From positions 124,001 through 188,000 of the forward strand of contig NZ_SNWD01000002.1 in the NCBI RefSeq assembly GCF_004361835.1: a stretch of DNA of 64,000 nt, given 5' to 3'. Shown in pieces: positions 1 through 8,625 of the stretch. Made by a program: the position numbers and the translations under genes. This DNA comes from Stakelama pacifica (lineage in GTDB: Bacteria; Pseudomonadota; Alphaproteobacteria; Sphingomonadales; Sphingomonadaceae). The stretch's first letter is position 1; the number at the start of each line of letters is the position of its first letter. The notes under the pieces were generated by a model. The model saw only the letters and a program-made list of their open reading frames with translations, searched no databases and was not told where the DNA came from.

Positions 1-279
1 GAATTGAAAGTCGCCAGCCACCTGAACGTTGCGATGCGACAGGCGGCTGGCGATGCTTTCGAACGGGCCTTTCAGGAACCGCCCTTTGGTGATGAAAAGG
101 ATCAGCCAGCACAGAAACAACGCGGCGATCAGGCCATACAGGACGCGAATCGCGATCCGTGCCCAACGCGGTGCACGGGCGGGCACCATCGGCGGAATGC
201 GGGACCATGTCCGGCTTGCACGATCGCGCCACCGGGCGGTAACGCTGTCTGGCGAAGCAGAAGCATGAGCATTGTTCAT
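1..279 (-). CDS. AsmA family protein, N-terminal part (runs off left edge)
   Basis: This is the first 93 codons of a gene that continues beyond the left end of the window. The translated start reads MNNAHASASPDS and is followed by a basic stretch and one transmembrane segment (residues about 43-64, rich in Ile, Leu, Ala and Phe). After it comes TKGRFLKGPFE, then SRHRNV-like and VAGDF motifs. One N-terminal membrane anchor followed by a periplasmic RFLKxPFExxxS sequence is typical of the AsmA family, inner-membrane proteins linked to outer-membrane lipid and protein homeostasis. The start is the only in-frame ATG before the membrane segment; no clear Shine-Dalgarno sequence precedes it. The assignment rests on the N-terminus only. 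It is divergent from rpmI. Confidence 0.6.
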   Translation of the reverse strand, partial: MNNAHASASPDSVTARWRDRASRTWSRIPPMVPARAPRWARIAIRVLYGLIAALFLCWLILFITKGRFLKGPFESIASRLSHRNVQVAGDFQF

Positions 280-325
280 TCGCGATAAAAGCGCCGGCAG
301 GGCATGAGTTCCGCACGCTCCTCGC

Positions 326-354
326 TTGCCAAGACGAAGCGGTTACGCTATGCG
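326..354 (+). promoter_or_regulatory. possible sigma70-type promoter for rpmI-rplT
   Basis: TTGCCA is followed, after 17 bases, by TATGCG, which matches a -35/-10 pair with correct spacing about 90 bases upstream of rpmI. The matches are only partial, so this is tentative. The implied leader of about 85 nucleotides would be long enough for L20-type feedback control, but I do not see a convincing L20-binding fold. Confidence 0.3.
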
Positions 355-446
355 CCCGCCTTTCCGCGCGACCATTAAGGAACTGGCCGGCCATCAAGGG
401 CTGCCGAGTCCGTTCGCAGGCCGCGCATCATGCGAAAGGAGACAAA

Positions 447-650
447 ATGCCCAAGCTCAAGACGAAGAGCGGCGTTAAGAAGCGCTTCAAATTCACCGCC
501 ACTGGCAAGGTGAAGCACGGCGTGGCCGGCAAGCGGCACCGCCTTAGCAGCCATAACGCCAAATATATTCGCCAGAATCGTGGCACGTCCGTGCTTTCCG
601 ATTCGGATGCCGGTCATGTGCGCCTCTGGGCGCCGTACGGCCTGAAGTAA
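447..650 (+). CDS. rpmI: 50S ribosomal protein L35
   Basis: This 67-residue basic protein starts MPKLKTKSGVKKRFK and has the internal AGKRHRL motif that defines bacterial L35. It is a component of the large ribosomal subunit that binds 23S rRNA. The length is standard for the family. A GAAAGGAG ribosome binding site lies about 8 bases before the ATG. It is followed 13 bases later by rplT and the two are certainly one transcript. infC, which usually precedes rpmI, is not here: the upstream neighbour is an AsmA-type gene on the other strand. Confidence 0.97.
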   Translation: MPKLKTKSGVKKRFKFTATGKVKHGVAGKRHRLSSHNAKYIRQNRGTSVLSDSDAGHVRLWAPYGLK

Positions 651-663
651 GGAGTAACGGACC

Positions 664-1029
664 ATGGCACGCATCAAACGTGGTACGACCACCAAGGCGA
701 AGCATAAAAGGATTCTGGATCAGGCGAAGGGCTATTATGGCCGTCGCAAGAACACGATCCGTATCGCACGTCAGGCCGTCGAAAAGGCCGGTCAGTACGC
801 CTATCGCGACCGTAAGGTTAAGAAGCGCAATTTCCGCGCGCTGTGGATTCAGCGCATCAATGCGGGCGTTCGCGCAGAAGGCCTGACCTACAGCCAGTTC
901 ATGCACGGGCTGAAGCTCGCCGGTATCGATCTGGACCGCAAGGTTCTGGCCGACATCGCAATGCATGAAGGCGAAGCGTTTAGCGCCATCGTCGCTCAGG
1001 CGAAGGCGGCTCTGCCTCAGGCCGCTTAA
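664..1029 (+). CDS. rplT: 50S ribosomal protein L20
   Basis: This 121-residue protein begins [20 protein letters not shown] and contains the [14 protein letters not shown] segment diagnostic of L20, an early-assembly 23S rRNA-binding protein that in several bacteria also represses its own operon. AAGGAGTAA serves as ribosome binding site, with the rpmI stop codon just upstream, so the two genes are translationally close. A strong intrinsic terminator follows, which separates this unit from pheST. Confidence 0.97.
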   Translation: MARIKRGTTTKAKHKRILDQAKGYYGRRKNTIRIARQAVEKAGQYAYRDRKVKKRNFRALWIQRINAGVRAEGLTYSQFMHGLKLAGIDLDRKVLADIAMHEGEAFSAIVAQAKAALPQAA

Positions 1030-1053
1030 ATTTCGGCCTGACAGCGACGCGCT

Positions 1054-1093
1054 AAAAAAGGGGCGCGGGTGGAACTGCCACCCGCGCCCTTTT
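1054..1093 (+). terminator. intrinsic terminator after rplT
   Basis: A perfect 12-bp stem (GGGCGCGGGTGG paired with its complement around a 5-base AACTG loop) is preceded by AAAAAA and followed by TTTT. This is a textbook rho-independent terminator closing the rpmI-rplT unit. The A and T flanks would let it work in both directions. Confidence 0.85.
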
Positions 1094-1120
1094 CGTATCT
1101 TCAGGCCGGTTGCCCTCCCC

Positions 1121-1203
1121 GTAATCCCGCGCAAGCGGGAATCCAGAAGCCGCAAGCAAGCGTCAGGTTGCTCTGGACCCCCGCGTTCGCGGGGATACGA
1201 CAG
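1121..1203. repeat. palindromic intergenic repeat (CCCGCG..CGCGGG type)
   Basis: Two short hairpins, CCCGCGCAAGCGGG and CCCGCGTTCGCGGG, face each other with AATCCAGA and TCTGGA inside them, so the whole element is an imperfect inverted repeat of about 80 bases. It is non-coding and lies between the rplT terminator and pheS. The layout resembles REP/BIME-like elements. Confidence 0.6.
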
Positions 1204-1336
1204 GGAAGCGACTGTCACCTATTCGTACGGAAAATTGCGCCATGGGTTGATCTTGCACGCGGCTTAGGCTTCGAAGCGGACCAGCCTAATCTTTCCGAAC
1301 TTTTCGCTCGTTAAGGCCGCATGGCCGGATGGAGAC

Positions 1337-2425
1337 ATGATCTTGGACACCGATCTCGACCAGCTTCGCGAGGATTTGCTCGCCGCGATCGACACCGCCG
1401 CCGGGCTGGAGGCGCTCGACGCGGTGCGCGTCCATGCGCTGGGCAAGCAGGGCGTCATCACCGCCATGCTGAAATCCTTGGGCAAGATGACGCCCGAAGA
1501 GCGTCAGGAAAACGGCCCACGCATCCACGCGCTTCGCGAGGCGGTGACCGACGCCATCGCTGCACGCAAGGAAAAGCTCGAAAATGCGCAGCTTGAGGCG
1601 CAGCTCGCCGCCGAACGCATGGACATGACGCTGCCGGTCGATGCCGTGCGCCCCGGAAGCATCCACCCGGTGAGCCAAGTGATGGACGAACTCGCCGAAA
1701 TCTTCGCTGATCTCGGCTTCGCGGTCGCCAGCGGGCCCGAGATCGAAGACGACTGGCACAATTTCACCGCGCTCAACATCCCTGAGACGCACCCGGCGCG
1801 CGCGATGCACGACACCTTCTATTTCCCGAAAGGCGAAGATGGAAAGCAGGCGCATCTGCTGCGCACCCACACCTCGCCGGTGCAGATCCGCACGATGATG
1901 CAGGGCAAGCCGCCGGTGCGCATCATTGCGCCGGGCCGCGTCTATCGCAGCGACAGCGACGCCACCCACACGCCGATGTTCCACCAGATCGAAGGACTGG
2001 TCATCGACAAGGGGATTACGCTCGGCCATCTAAAATGGACGCTTGAGACGTTCCTCAAGGCGTATTTCGAGCGCGACGATATCGTCCTGCGCCTGCGCCC
2101 CAGCTATTTCCCCTTCACCGAACCCTCGGCAGAGGTCGATATCGGCTATTCCTATGAAAAGGGTCGCCGGGTCGTCGGCGGGTCGGAAGGCTGGATGGAA
2201 GTATTGGGCAGCGGCATGGTGCACCCCAATGTCATCAAAGCGTGCGGCCTCGATCCCGACGAATGGCAGGGCTTTGCCTTCGGCACCGGCGTCGACCGGC
2301 TTGCCATGCTGAAATATGGCATGGACGATCTGCGCCCGTTCTTCGACGGCGATCTGCGCTGGCTGCGCCATTACGGATTTTCCGCGCTTGATATTCCCAC
2401 CTTGTCCGGAGGAGTCGGGGCATGA
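1337..2425 (+). CDS. pheS: phenylalanine--tRNA ligase alpha subunit
   Basis: This is the catalytic alpha subunit of the alpha2beta2 cytoplasmic phenylalanyl-tRNA synthetase, which charges tRNA-Phe. At 362 residues it has the expected length. An N-terminal coiled-coil region (about 1-90) is followed by the class II catalytic core: MHDTFYFP near residue 157, [19 protein letters not shown] near 201-218 (motif 2) and [12 protein letters not shown] at about 313-324 (motif 3). The start was chosen because GGATGGAGAC precedes this ATG and the protein opens with a normal family N-terminus. An ATG 16 bases upstream is in another frame. Its last codon overlaps the pheT start by ATGA, so both subunits are translationally coupled. 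Confidence 0.97.
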   Translation: MILDTDLDQLREDLLAAIDTAAGLEALDAVRVHALGKQGVITAMLKSLGKMTPEERQENGPRIHALREAVTDAIAARKEKLENAQLEAQLAAERMDMTLPVDAVRPGSIHPVSQVMDELAEIFADLGFAVASGPEIEDDWHNFTALNIPETHPARAMHDTFYFPKGEDGKQAHLLRTHTSPVQIRTMMQGKPPVRIIAPGRVYRSDSDATHTPMFHQIEGLVIDKGITLGHLKWTLETFLKAYFERDDIVLRLRPSYFPFTEPSAEVDIGYSYEKGRRVVGGSEGWMEVLGSGMVHPNVIKACGLDPDEWQGFAFGTGVDRLAMLKYGMDDLRPFFDGDLRWLRHYGFSALDIPTLSGGVGA

Positions 2426-4818
2426 AGTTCACGCTTGGCTGGTTGAAACAGCATCTCGACACCGATGCCGATATCGACACGGTCGCAGAAGCGCTGACCC
2501 GCATCGGTCTTGAGGTCGAGGGGATCGAAAATCCGGGCGAAAAGCTTTCGGATTTCATCGTCGCGCGGGTGCTGGAGGCAAAGCCGCATCCGGACGCCGA
2601 TAAATTGCAGGTGCTTTCGGTCGATGCCGGCGGCGAACCGCAACAGGTGGTGTGCGGCGCGCCCAATGCGCGCACCGGCCTGATCGGCGTATTCGGCCCT
2701 CCCGGTGCCTATGTTCCCGGTTCCGATTTCACGCTGAAGGTCGCTGCGATTCGCGGCGTGACCTCGAACGGCATGATGTGTTCGGTGCGCGAGCTGGAAC
2801 TGGGCGATTCGCATGACGGAATCATCGAACTTAGCGAAGACGCGCTTGGCGCGGTCGGCACGCCCTATCCCGAATTTGCCGGGCTGAACGATCCGGTCAT
2901 CGACATCGCGATCACCCCCAATCGGCAGGATTGCATGGGCGTTCGCGGCGTCGCGCGCGATCTGGCGGCGGCGGGCCTCGGCACGCTGAAACCGCTCGAT
3001 CAGGTCTATGCCGAGTTCGGCGGCACCGCCCCGGTCGAGGGCGAAGGCGACGGGCCGGACATCGCAATCGAGGATCAGGAAGGCTGCCCGGCTTTCTATG
3101 CCCAGCGCGTTTCGGGCGTCGCCAATGGCGAAGCACCCGAATGGATGAAACGCCGCCTGACCGCGATTGGGCAGCGGCCGATTTCGGCACTGGTCGACAT
3201 CACCAATTTCGTGATGATCGATCTTGGCCGTCCGCTGCACGTCTATGATCTGGCTAAGCTCGACGGCGGACTGGTCGCGCGCAAGGCGAAGCCGGGCGAG
3301 AGCGTGGTTGCGCTCAACGAAAAGGCCTACACGCTTGATGAAACCATGACCGTCATCGCCGATTCCTCGGCGGTGCACGATATTGGCGGCATCATGGGCG
3401 GCGAACATTCGGGCGTTGCCGATACGACCAGCGACGTGCTAATCGAATGCGCCTATTTCACCCCCGAAGCGATTGCGAAGACCGGGCAGAAGCTGAACCT
3501 GACGAGCGACGCGCGCCAGCGGTTCGAACGCGGTGTCGATCCTGCCTTTCTTGACGAAGGGCTGGCGATCGCCACGCGGCTGGTGACCAGCCTGTGCGGC
3601 GGCAGCGCAAGCGGCATCACCCGCGCGGGCAATCCGCCTGCTGAGCCGCGCAGCGTTGCCTTCAAACCCGAAATGGCGCGCACGCTGGGCGGGATCGACC
3701 TCGATACCGCGACGCAGACCGACATTCTTACCCGCCTCGGCTTCGAAATAAGCGCGGACGGGACGCAGGCGATTGTCCCGACATGGCGCCGCGACGTTAC
3801 CGGCCCCGCCGATCTGGTCGAGGAAGTCGTCCGCATCCACGGCATCGACAATGTGCCGTCACAGCCGCTGCCCCGCCCCGCAGGCGTGGCGCAGCCGACC
3901 GCGACATGGGAGCAGAAGCTGGAGCGCAAGCTGCGCCGTGCAGCCGCCACGCGCGGTTTCCATGAAGCGATTACGTGGAGCTTCATTTCCGAAAGCGATG
4001 CGGCGATCTTCGGCGGCGGCAACTGGACGCTCGCCAATCCGATCAGCGAGGATATGAAGGTCATGCGACCTTCGCTCCTCCCCGGCCTGCTGACCGCCGC
4101 GCAGCGCAACCTTGCGCATAGCGAGGACAGCGTTCGCCTGTTCGAACTCGGCCGCCGCTATATCGGCGATACCGAACATCCGACGCTGACACTGGTCATG
4201 GCAGGCGATGCCGCGCCGCGTTCCTGGCGCACGGGCAAGGCGCGCAGCTTCGACGGCTATGATGCCAAGGAAGCGGCGCTCGCTTTGCTGGAAGCAGCGG
4301 GCGCGCCGGTCGCCAATCTGCTGGTGATGGGCGATGCGGGCGATGCCTGGCATCCGGGCCGGTCGGCGACGCTGCGGCTGGGGCCGAAGAACGTGCTCGC
4401 GACGTTCGGCGTGCTGCATCCGCGCGTGCTGAAGGCGCTCGACCTCGATGGACCGGTTGCGGCGGTGGAAATCTTCCTCGACGCAATTCCCGAAAAGCGG
4501 TCGACCGGGTTCCTGCGCCCCGCCTACACTCCGGCACAGCTTCAGCCGGTGACGCGCGATTTCGCGTTTCTGGTTGATGCCGACATGACCGCCGACACGC
4601 TGATCCGCGCGGTGAAGGGCGCGGACAAGAAAGCAATCACCGATGCGCGGCTGTTCGACGTCTTCACCGGCGCGGGCGTGGCAGAGGGCAAGAAGAGCCT
4701 TGCCATCGAAATCACCCTGCAACCCGGTGACAAGAGCTTCACCGATGAAGAGCTCAAGGCAATTGCCGACAAGGTCGTTGCAGCAGCGGCAAAGCAGGGC
4801 GCAACCCTGCGCGGATAA
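2422..4818 (+). CDS. pheT: phenylalanine--tRNA ligase beta subunit
   Basis: The 798-residue beta subunit starts [18 protein letters not shown], the common PheT N-terminus. The domains can be followed in order: an OB-fold tRNA-binding domain (about residues 39-147, with [11 protein letters not shown]), the B3/B4 editing region (about 210-385, with [10 protein letters not shown] and [12 protein letters not shown]), the B5 domain (about 400-475), the catalytic-like core and a C-terminal ferredoxin-fold anticodon-binding domain (about 704-798, FAFLVDADM to DKSFTDEE). The editing domain hydrolyses mischarged Tyr-tRNA-Phe. It overlaps pheS by four bases. Confidence 0.97.
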   Translation: MKFTLGWLKQHLDTDADIDTVAEALTRIGLEVEGIENPGEKLSDFIVARVLEAKPHPDADKLQVLSVDAGGEPQQVVCGAPNARTGLIGVFGPPGAYVPGSDFTLKVAAIRGVTSNGMMCSVRELELGDSHDGIIELSEDALGAVGTPYPEFAGLNDPVIDIAITPNRQDCMGVRGVARDLAAAGLGTLKPLDQVYAEFGGTAPVEGEGDGPDIAIEDQEGCPAFYAQRVSGVANGEAPEWMKRRLTAIGQRPISALVDITNFVMIDLGRPLHVYDLAKLDGGLVARKAKPGESVVALNEKAYTLDETMTVIADSSAVHDIGGIMGGEHSGVADTTSDVLIECAYFTPEAIAKTGQKLNLTSDARQRFERGVDPAFLDEGLAIATRLVTSLCGGSASGITRAGNPPAEPRSVAFKPEMARTLGGIDLDTATQTDILTRLGFEISADGTQAIVPTWRRDVTGPADLVEEVVRIHGIDNVPSQPLPRPAGVAQPTATWEQKLERKLRRAAATRGFHEAITWSFISESDAAIFGGGNWTLANPISEDMKVMRPSLLPGLLTAAQRNLAHSEDSVRLFELGRRYIGDTEHPTLTLVMAGDAAPRSWRTGKARSFDGYDAKEAALALLEAAGAPVANLLVMGDAGDAWHPGRSATLRLGPKNVLATFGVLHPRVLKALDLDGPVAAVEIFLDAIPEKRSTGFLRPAYTPAQLQPVTRDFAFLVDADMTADTLIRAVKGADKKAITDARLFDVFTGAGVAEGKKSLAIEITLQPGDKSFTDEELKAIADKVVAAAAKQGATLRG

Positions 4819-4828
4819 AGCCTGCCCC

Positions 4829-4856
4829 GCCCCGCCGGAACATCCTCCGGCGGGGC
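4829..4856. terminator. hairpin between pheT and the convergent GNAT gene
   Basis: An 11-bp perfect stem (GCCCCGCCGGA and its complement, 6-base loop) sits 10 bases after the pheT stop. No T-run follows on either strand, so it may act as a two-way terminator or mRNA 3' stabiliser. Confidence 0.5.
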
Positions 4857-4866
4857 GAGCAGCACG

Positions 4867-5385
4867 CTATTCGGTGTCGGCCGCCCGTTCGAACACCGTC
4901 ACCTGCGCATCGCGATAGTCGCGTTCGTCGATCGCGCGATAGCTGAGTCGCTGGGCCAGCCGGATCGACGGCAGGTTGCCCGGATCGATGATGCATACCG
5001 TGCGCTGCGCCCCGAAATTTTCCCGATACCAGTCATGCACCGCGCGCATCGCTTCATAGGCGAAACGACGTCCCTGATATTCGGGCATCAGCGCCCAGGC
5101 AGCTTCCGGGCTGTCATCGAATTCAGGACCGAAATCGCGCTGGAAATGCGACAGACCGCCTTCACCGACAAAGGCTCGGTTCGACCGGTCGATCCAGGCG
5201 AACATGCCATAGCCCTGATCTTCCCAAAGCGACACCTGAACCGCGCGGCGCTTCTCGCGCTCCTCGCGGGACAAAGGCGCGCCGCGCCACAGCGCGCCGA
5301 TTTCGGTTTGCGCCCATAGCAGGTGCACATTTTCGAAATCGTCCACCGTGAGCGGACGCAGGATTAGCCGTTCGGTCTCGATCAT
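4867..5385 (-). CDS. GNAT family N-acetyltransferase (RimJ/RimL type)
   Basis: The 172-residue protein begins METERLILRPLT-like (MIETERLILRPLTVDDF), the usual N-terminus of RimJ/RimL-type acetyltransferases, which transfer an acetyl group from acetyl-CoA to an amine. AWALMPEYQGRRFAYEAM (about residues 95-112) is the acetyl-CoA-binding beta4-alpha3 region, with QGRRFA in the pyrophosphate-binding position. NLPSIRLAQRLSYR near the C-terminus is the usual NxxSxxxxxxxGF-like motif. The substrate cannot be read from sequence. It converges on pheT and is divergent from prfC. Confidence 0.85.
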   Translation of the reverse strand: MIETERLILRPLTVDDFENVHLLWAQTEIGALWRGAPLSREEREKRRAVQVSLWEDQGYGMFAWIDRSNRAFVGEGGLSHFQRDFGPEFDDSPEAAWALMPEYQGRRFAYEAMRAVHDWYRENFGAQRTVCIIDPGNLPSIRLAQRLSYRAIDERDYRDAQVTVFERAADTE

Positions 5386-5514
5386 GGCGCACGGCTATAG
5401 CGAGGGCGATTAACGGCGCAATAACGGGCTTTCGCAATATTGATCGGCTGCGGGACGGCGCGATACCCGCTGCCGCCATTGCCGTTTTGCACCGCAGCCC
5501 CTAAACGCCCGGCC

Positions 5515-7086
5515 ATGAACCAGATTCCCGATCGCCGTACGTTCGCGATCATTTCGCATCCTGACGCGGGCAAAACCACGCTGACCGAAAAACTGCTGCT
5601 GTTCGGCGGCGCGATCCATCTTGCCGGTGAGGTGAAGGCGCGCGGGCAGGCGCGGCGCGCGCGCTCCGACTGGATGAAGATCGAGCAGCAGCGCGGCATT
5701 TCGGTCACCTCGTCGGTGATGACGTTCGAGCGCGAAGGCATCACCTTCAACCTGCTCGACACGCCGGGGCATGAAGACTTTTCCGAGGACACGTACCGCA
5801 CGCTGACCGCAGTCGATTCGGCGGTGATGGTGATCGACGTCGCCAAGGGCATCGAAAGCCAGACGCGCAAATTGTTCGAAGTCTGCCGCCTGCGTTCGGT
5901 GCCGATCATCACCTTCGTCAACAAGGTCGATCGCGAAGGGCGTGAGAATTTCGAGACGCTGGACGAGATCGCCGACCTGCTCGCGCTCGACGTCACGCCG
6001 ATGACTTGGCCCGTGGGTCTGGGTGGTCAGTTCGAAGGCGTGTACGACCTTGTCGGCAACCGGCTGCTGCTGCCCGAAGGGCCGAGCCGCGAATTTCAGG
6101 GCAAGGTGATCCAGACCAGCGGGCTCGACGATCCGCAGCTCGACGAAATCCTGTCGGCGCAAGGGCTTGCCAAGCTGCGCGAGGATGCCGAACTTGCCAT
6201 GGCGGGCTATGCGCCCTTCGATGTCGAGGCGTATCGCAATGGCGATCTGACGCCCGTTTATTTCGGGTCGGCGCTAAAGCAATTCGGCGTCGATGCGCTG
6301 ATCGGCGCGCTTGCCGAACACGCCCCGCCGCCGCGTCCGCAGCCCGCCGAACCCGCGCCGGTCGACCCGATGAACGATGAAGTCACCGGCTTCATCTTCA
6401 AGGTGCAGGCGAATATGGACCCCAATCACCGCGACCGCATCGCGTTCATGCGGCTGTGTTCGGGCACGTTCAAGCGCGGCATGAAGCTGACCCCGACGGG
6501 TCATGGCAAGCCGGTAGCGATCCATTCGCCGATCCTGTTCTTCGCACAGGACCGCGAGCTAGCCGAAGAGGCGTTCCCCGGCGACATTATCGGCATCCCC
6601 AATCACGGCACGCTGCGCGTCGGCGATACGATGAGCGAAAAGGCGCAGGTGCGATTTACCGGCCTGCCGAACTTCGCGCCCGAAATCCTGCGCCGCGTCG
6701 CGCTGAAAGACCCGACCAAGACCAAGCAGCTTCGCAAAGCGCTGGATGACATGGCCGAGGAAGGGGTGACGCAGGTCTTCTACCCCGAAATCGGCGCGAA
6801 TATCGTGATCGGTGTGGTGGGCCAGCTTCAGCTGGAAGTGCTGATTTCGCGGCTGGAGGCGGAATATAAGGTCGCGGCGGGGCTGGAAATGGCGCCCTAT
6901 GAAACCGCGCGCTGGGTGTCGGCCGCCGACCCCAAAACGCTGAAGGATTTCACCGACATCAACCGAAGCGCGATGGCGAAGGACCGCGACGGCAACCCCG
7001 TCTTCATGGCAAAAAGCGCGTGGGAAGTCGGCTATGTCGCCGAACGCTATCCCGACGTGAAGTTCGCCGCGACCCGCGAAAGGTGA
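5515..7086 (+). CDS. prfC: peptide chain release factor 3 (GTPase)
   Basis: RF3 is the GTPase that recycles RF1/RF2 from the ribosome after termination and helps quality control. The P-loop HPDAGKTT lies at residues 15-22, the switch II DTPGHEDF at about 82-89 and the G4 motif NKVDRE at about 136. RGISVTSSVM is the RF3 effector region. The length of 523 is close to that of the E. coli protein. The start at MNQIPDRRTFAIISHP was chosen because homologues begin a few residues before this sequence. An open frame runs 25 codons further upstream but that extension is proline-rich and not family-like. It stands alone, with a repeat element just downstream. Confidence 0.95.
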   Translation: MNQIPDRRTFAIISHPDAGKTTLTEKLLLFGGAIHLAGEVKARGQARRARSDWMKIEQQRGISVTSSVMTFEREGITFNLLDTPGHEDFSEDTYRTLTAVDSAVMVIDVAKGIESQTRKLFEVCRLRSVPIITFVNKVDREGRENFETLDEIADLLALDVTPMTWPVGLGGQFEGVYDLVGNRLLLPEGPSREFQGKVIQTSGLDDPQLDEILSAQGLAKLREDAELAMAGYAPFDVEAYRNGDLTPVYFGSALKQFGVDALIGALAEHAPPPRPQPAEPAPVDPMNDEVTGFIFKVQANMDPNHRDRIAFMRLCSGTFKRGMKLTPTGHGKPVAIHSPILFFAQDRELAEEAFPGDIIGIPNHGTLRVGDTMSEKAQVRFTGLPNFAPEILRRVALKDPTKTKQLRKALDDMAEEGVTQVFYPEIGANIVIGVVGQLQLEVLISRLEAEYKVAAGLEMAPYETARWVSAADPKTLKDFTDINRSAMAKDRDGNPVFMAKSAWEVGYVAERYPDVKFAATRER

Positions 7087-7132
7087 TGCTGCCGGGGCGG
7101 CGCTACGCCACGTTGCAATACGCTTCCCCATT

Positions 7133-7223
7133 CGTCATCGCGAGGGGCACAGCGACGAAGCGATCCAGAGCGACAACGCATGCCGCTCTGGATTGCCGCG
7201 CCCCTTCGGAGCTCGCAATGACG
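7133..7223. repeat. dispersed intergenic repeat, family A copy 1
   Basis: The element starts CGTCATCGCGAG, contains GCGATCCAGAG and CTCTGGATTGCCGCGCCCC, and ends GCTCGCAATGACG, so its ends are inverted repeats. It lies between the convergent prfC and MFS genes. Five further copies with the same landmarks are found at 37398, 43981, 45575, 50869 and 62545, always between genes. Confidence 0.75.
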
Positions 7224-7255
7224 ATGGTGCGGCAGATTGGGCGAGTGCCCGGGCG

Positions 7256-8527
7256 TTACGCCTCTCCCTCTACCCAGTCGCGCTTGAGCGAGCGGATCGC
7301 GAGCAGCACCAGCACCGCCGCCACCAGATACAGGCCGACACAGATGATCGCCGCATAGCGCAGCGAATCCACGCCATAGCCGCCCTTTAGCTGGTCCGAA
7401 ATCGCGCCCATCAGCCAGGGGCCGATGCCCAGCCCCAACAGGTTGTTGATCATCAGGAACGCGCCCGACGTGCCCGCACGCATCCGGGCAGGTGCCAGAT
7501 GCTGGCTCGCCGTCACCAGCGGCCCCAACCACAGCGTATTGAACGAATTGGCGAAGATCAGGAAACACCATGCAAGCACCGGCGAGGTGGTGAGCAGTCC
7601 GGCCATGAAGAGCGGCGCGGTCAGCACCCACGCGATGGCGGGCACGCGGGCGTACCAGGCGCGGTCACTTGCCGCGAGCTTATCGGAAACCACGCCGCCA
7701 AGGAACATCCCCGCCGTACCGCCGATCAGCAGCAGCGACGCCATGAACTGTCCGACCTTCACCAGCTCTCCCGGCTGGGTCCAGCCGAATTGCACCGCGA
7801 TAATCTTCGGCACCCACAAAGCAAGGCCATATCCGGCCATCGAGCTGCACCCCGCCCCTGTAGCCAGCAGCCAGAAGGCCGGTTTGCGCGAAAGAATGCC
7901 GAGCACGGCGAGCATCGGTTCGCGCACGCCCTCCGGCTTCGGCATCGGCTTGTCACGCACGATCCACAGAAAGACAGGAGCGACCAATATCCCGGCGATA
8001 CCGACGGTAATGAACGCCGCCTGCCAGTTGACGTTCGCCGCGATATAGGCGCCGAGCAGAACGCCCGACCCCAGCCCGATCGGGATGCCGAGCGAATAGA
8101 TGGCGATGGCGCGCGCCCGCTCCTTCACCGGGAAATAGTCAGCGATCAGCGCATAGGACGGGGCGACGCCGCCCGCCTCCCCCACACCCACGCCCAGCCG
8201 GTACAGGAACAGCGACCAGAAGCCCCACGCCGTGCCGCACAGCGCAGTGAACCCGCTCCACACCACCAGCGATCCTGCAATCACCCGGCTTTTGCCCACC
8301 TTGTCGGCGAGCAGCGCCAGCGGAACACCCAGCACCGAATAAAGAATGGCAAAGGCTGTCCCACCGATAATGCCGAATTCGCTGTCGCTCAGCCCCAGAT
8401 TTTCCTGAATGGGTACGGCGAGAATGCCCAGGATCTGGCGATCGAGAAAGTTGAAGGTGTAAACGACAAGCAGCATCGCCAGCACCAGCCAGCGGTTGCG
8501 ATGCGCCACTTTCGGCTTATCGGTCAT
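7256..8527 (-). CDS. MFS transporter (spinster-like)
   Basis: This is a 423-residue polytopic protein with about 12 membrane segments. The N-terminus YTFNFLDRQILGILAVPIQ, the loop ADKVGKSRVIA (motif A position) and YRLGVGVGEAGGVAPSYALIADYFP (motifs B and C) identify a major facilitator of the spinster-related group common in sphingomonads. The substrate is unknown. AGGAG lies just upstream of the ATG. It begins 98 bases after the stop of the TonB receptor on the same strand, so the pair may form an outer-membrane/inner-membrane uptake route for one compound. Confidence 0.85.
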   Translation of the reverse strand: MTDKPKVAHRNRWLVLAMLLVVYTFNFLDRQILGILAVPIQENLGLSDSEFGIIGGTAFAILYSVLGVPLALLADKVGKSRVIAGSLVVWSGFTALCGTAWGFWSLFLYRLGVGVGEAGGVAPSYALIADYFPVKERARAIAIYSLGIPIGLGSGVLLGAYIAANVNWQAAFITVGIAGILVAPVFLWIVRDKPMPKPEGVREPMLAVLGILSRKPAFWLLATGAGCSSMAGYGLALWVPKIIAVQFGWTQPGELVKVGQFMASLLLIGGTAGMFLGGVVSDKLAASDRAWYARVPAIAWVLTAPLFMAGLLTTSPVLAWCFLIFANSFNTLWLGPLVTASQHLAPARMRAGTSGAFLMINNLLGLGIGPWLMGAISDQLKGGYGVDSLRYAAIICVGLYLVAAVLVLLAIRSLKRDWVEGEA

Positions 8528-8555
8528 GCGCGCTCCTATCCTCCCCTGACACGCG

Positions 8556-8573
8556 CCCGGCTTTTGCGCCGGG
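8556..8573. terminator. small hairpin between TonB receptor and MFS gene
   Basis: A CCCGGC/GCCGGG stem with a 6-base loop lies in the 98-base gap. There is no T-run on the minus strand, so if it acts on transcription it probably only attenuates readthrough from the receptor into the transporter. Confidence 0.3.
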
Positions 8574-8625
8574 TCGCTTTCGTAAATCAGGTATGCCGTA
8601 CCTGCCTAGCACGGCTTTGCCCGGA

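Noticed and set aside
1121..1203. CRISPR-like or attachment-site interpretation of the short palindromes
   Set aside because: There is no regular spacing, no unique spacers of constant length and no integrase. The pattern fits REP-like intergenic repeats.
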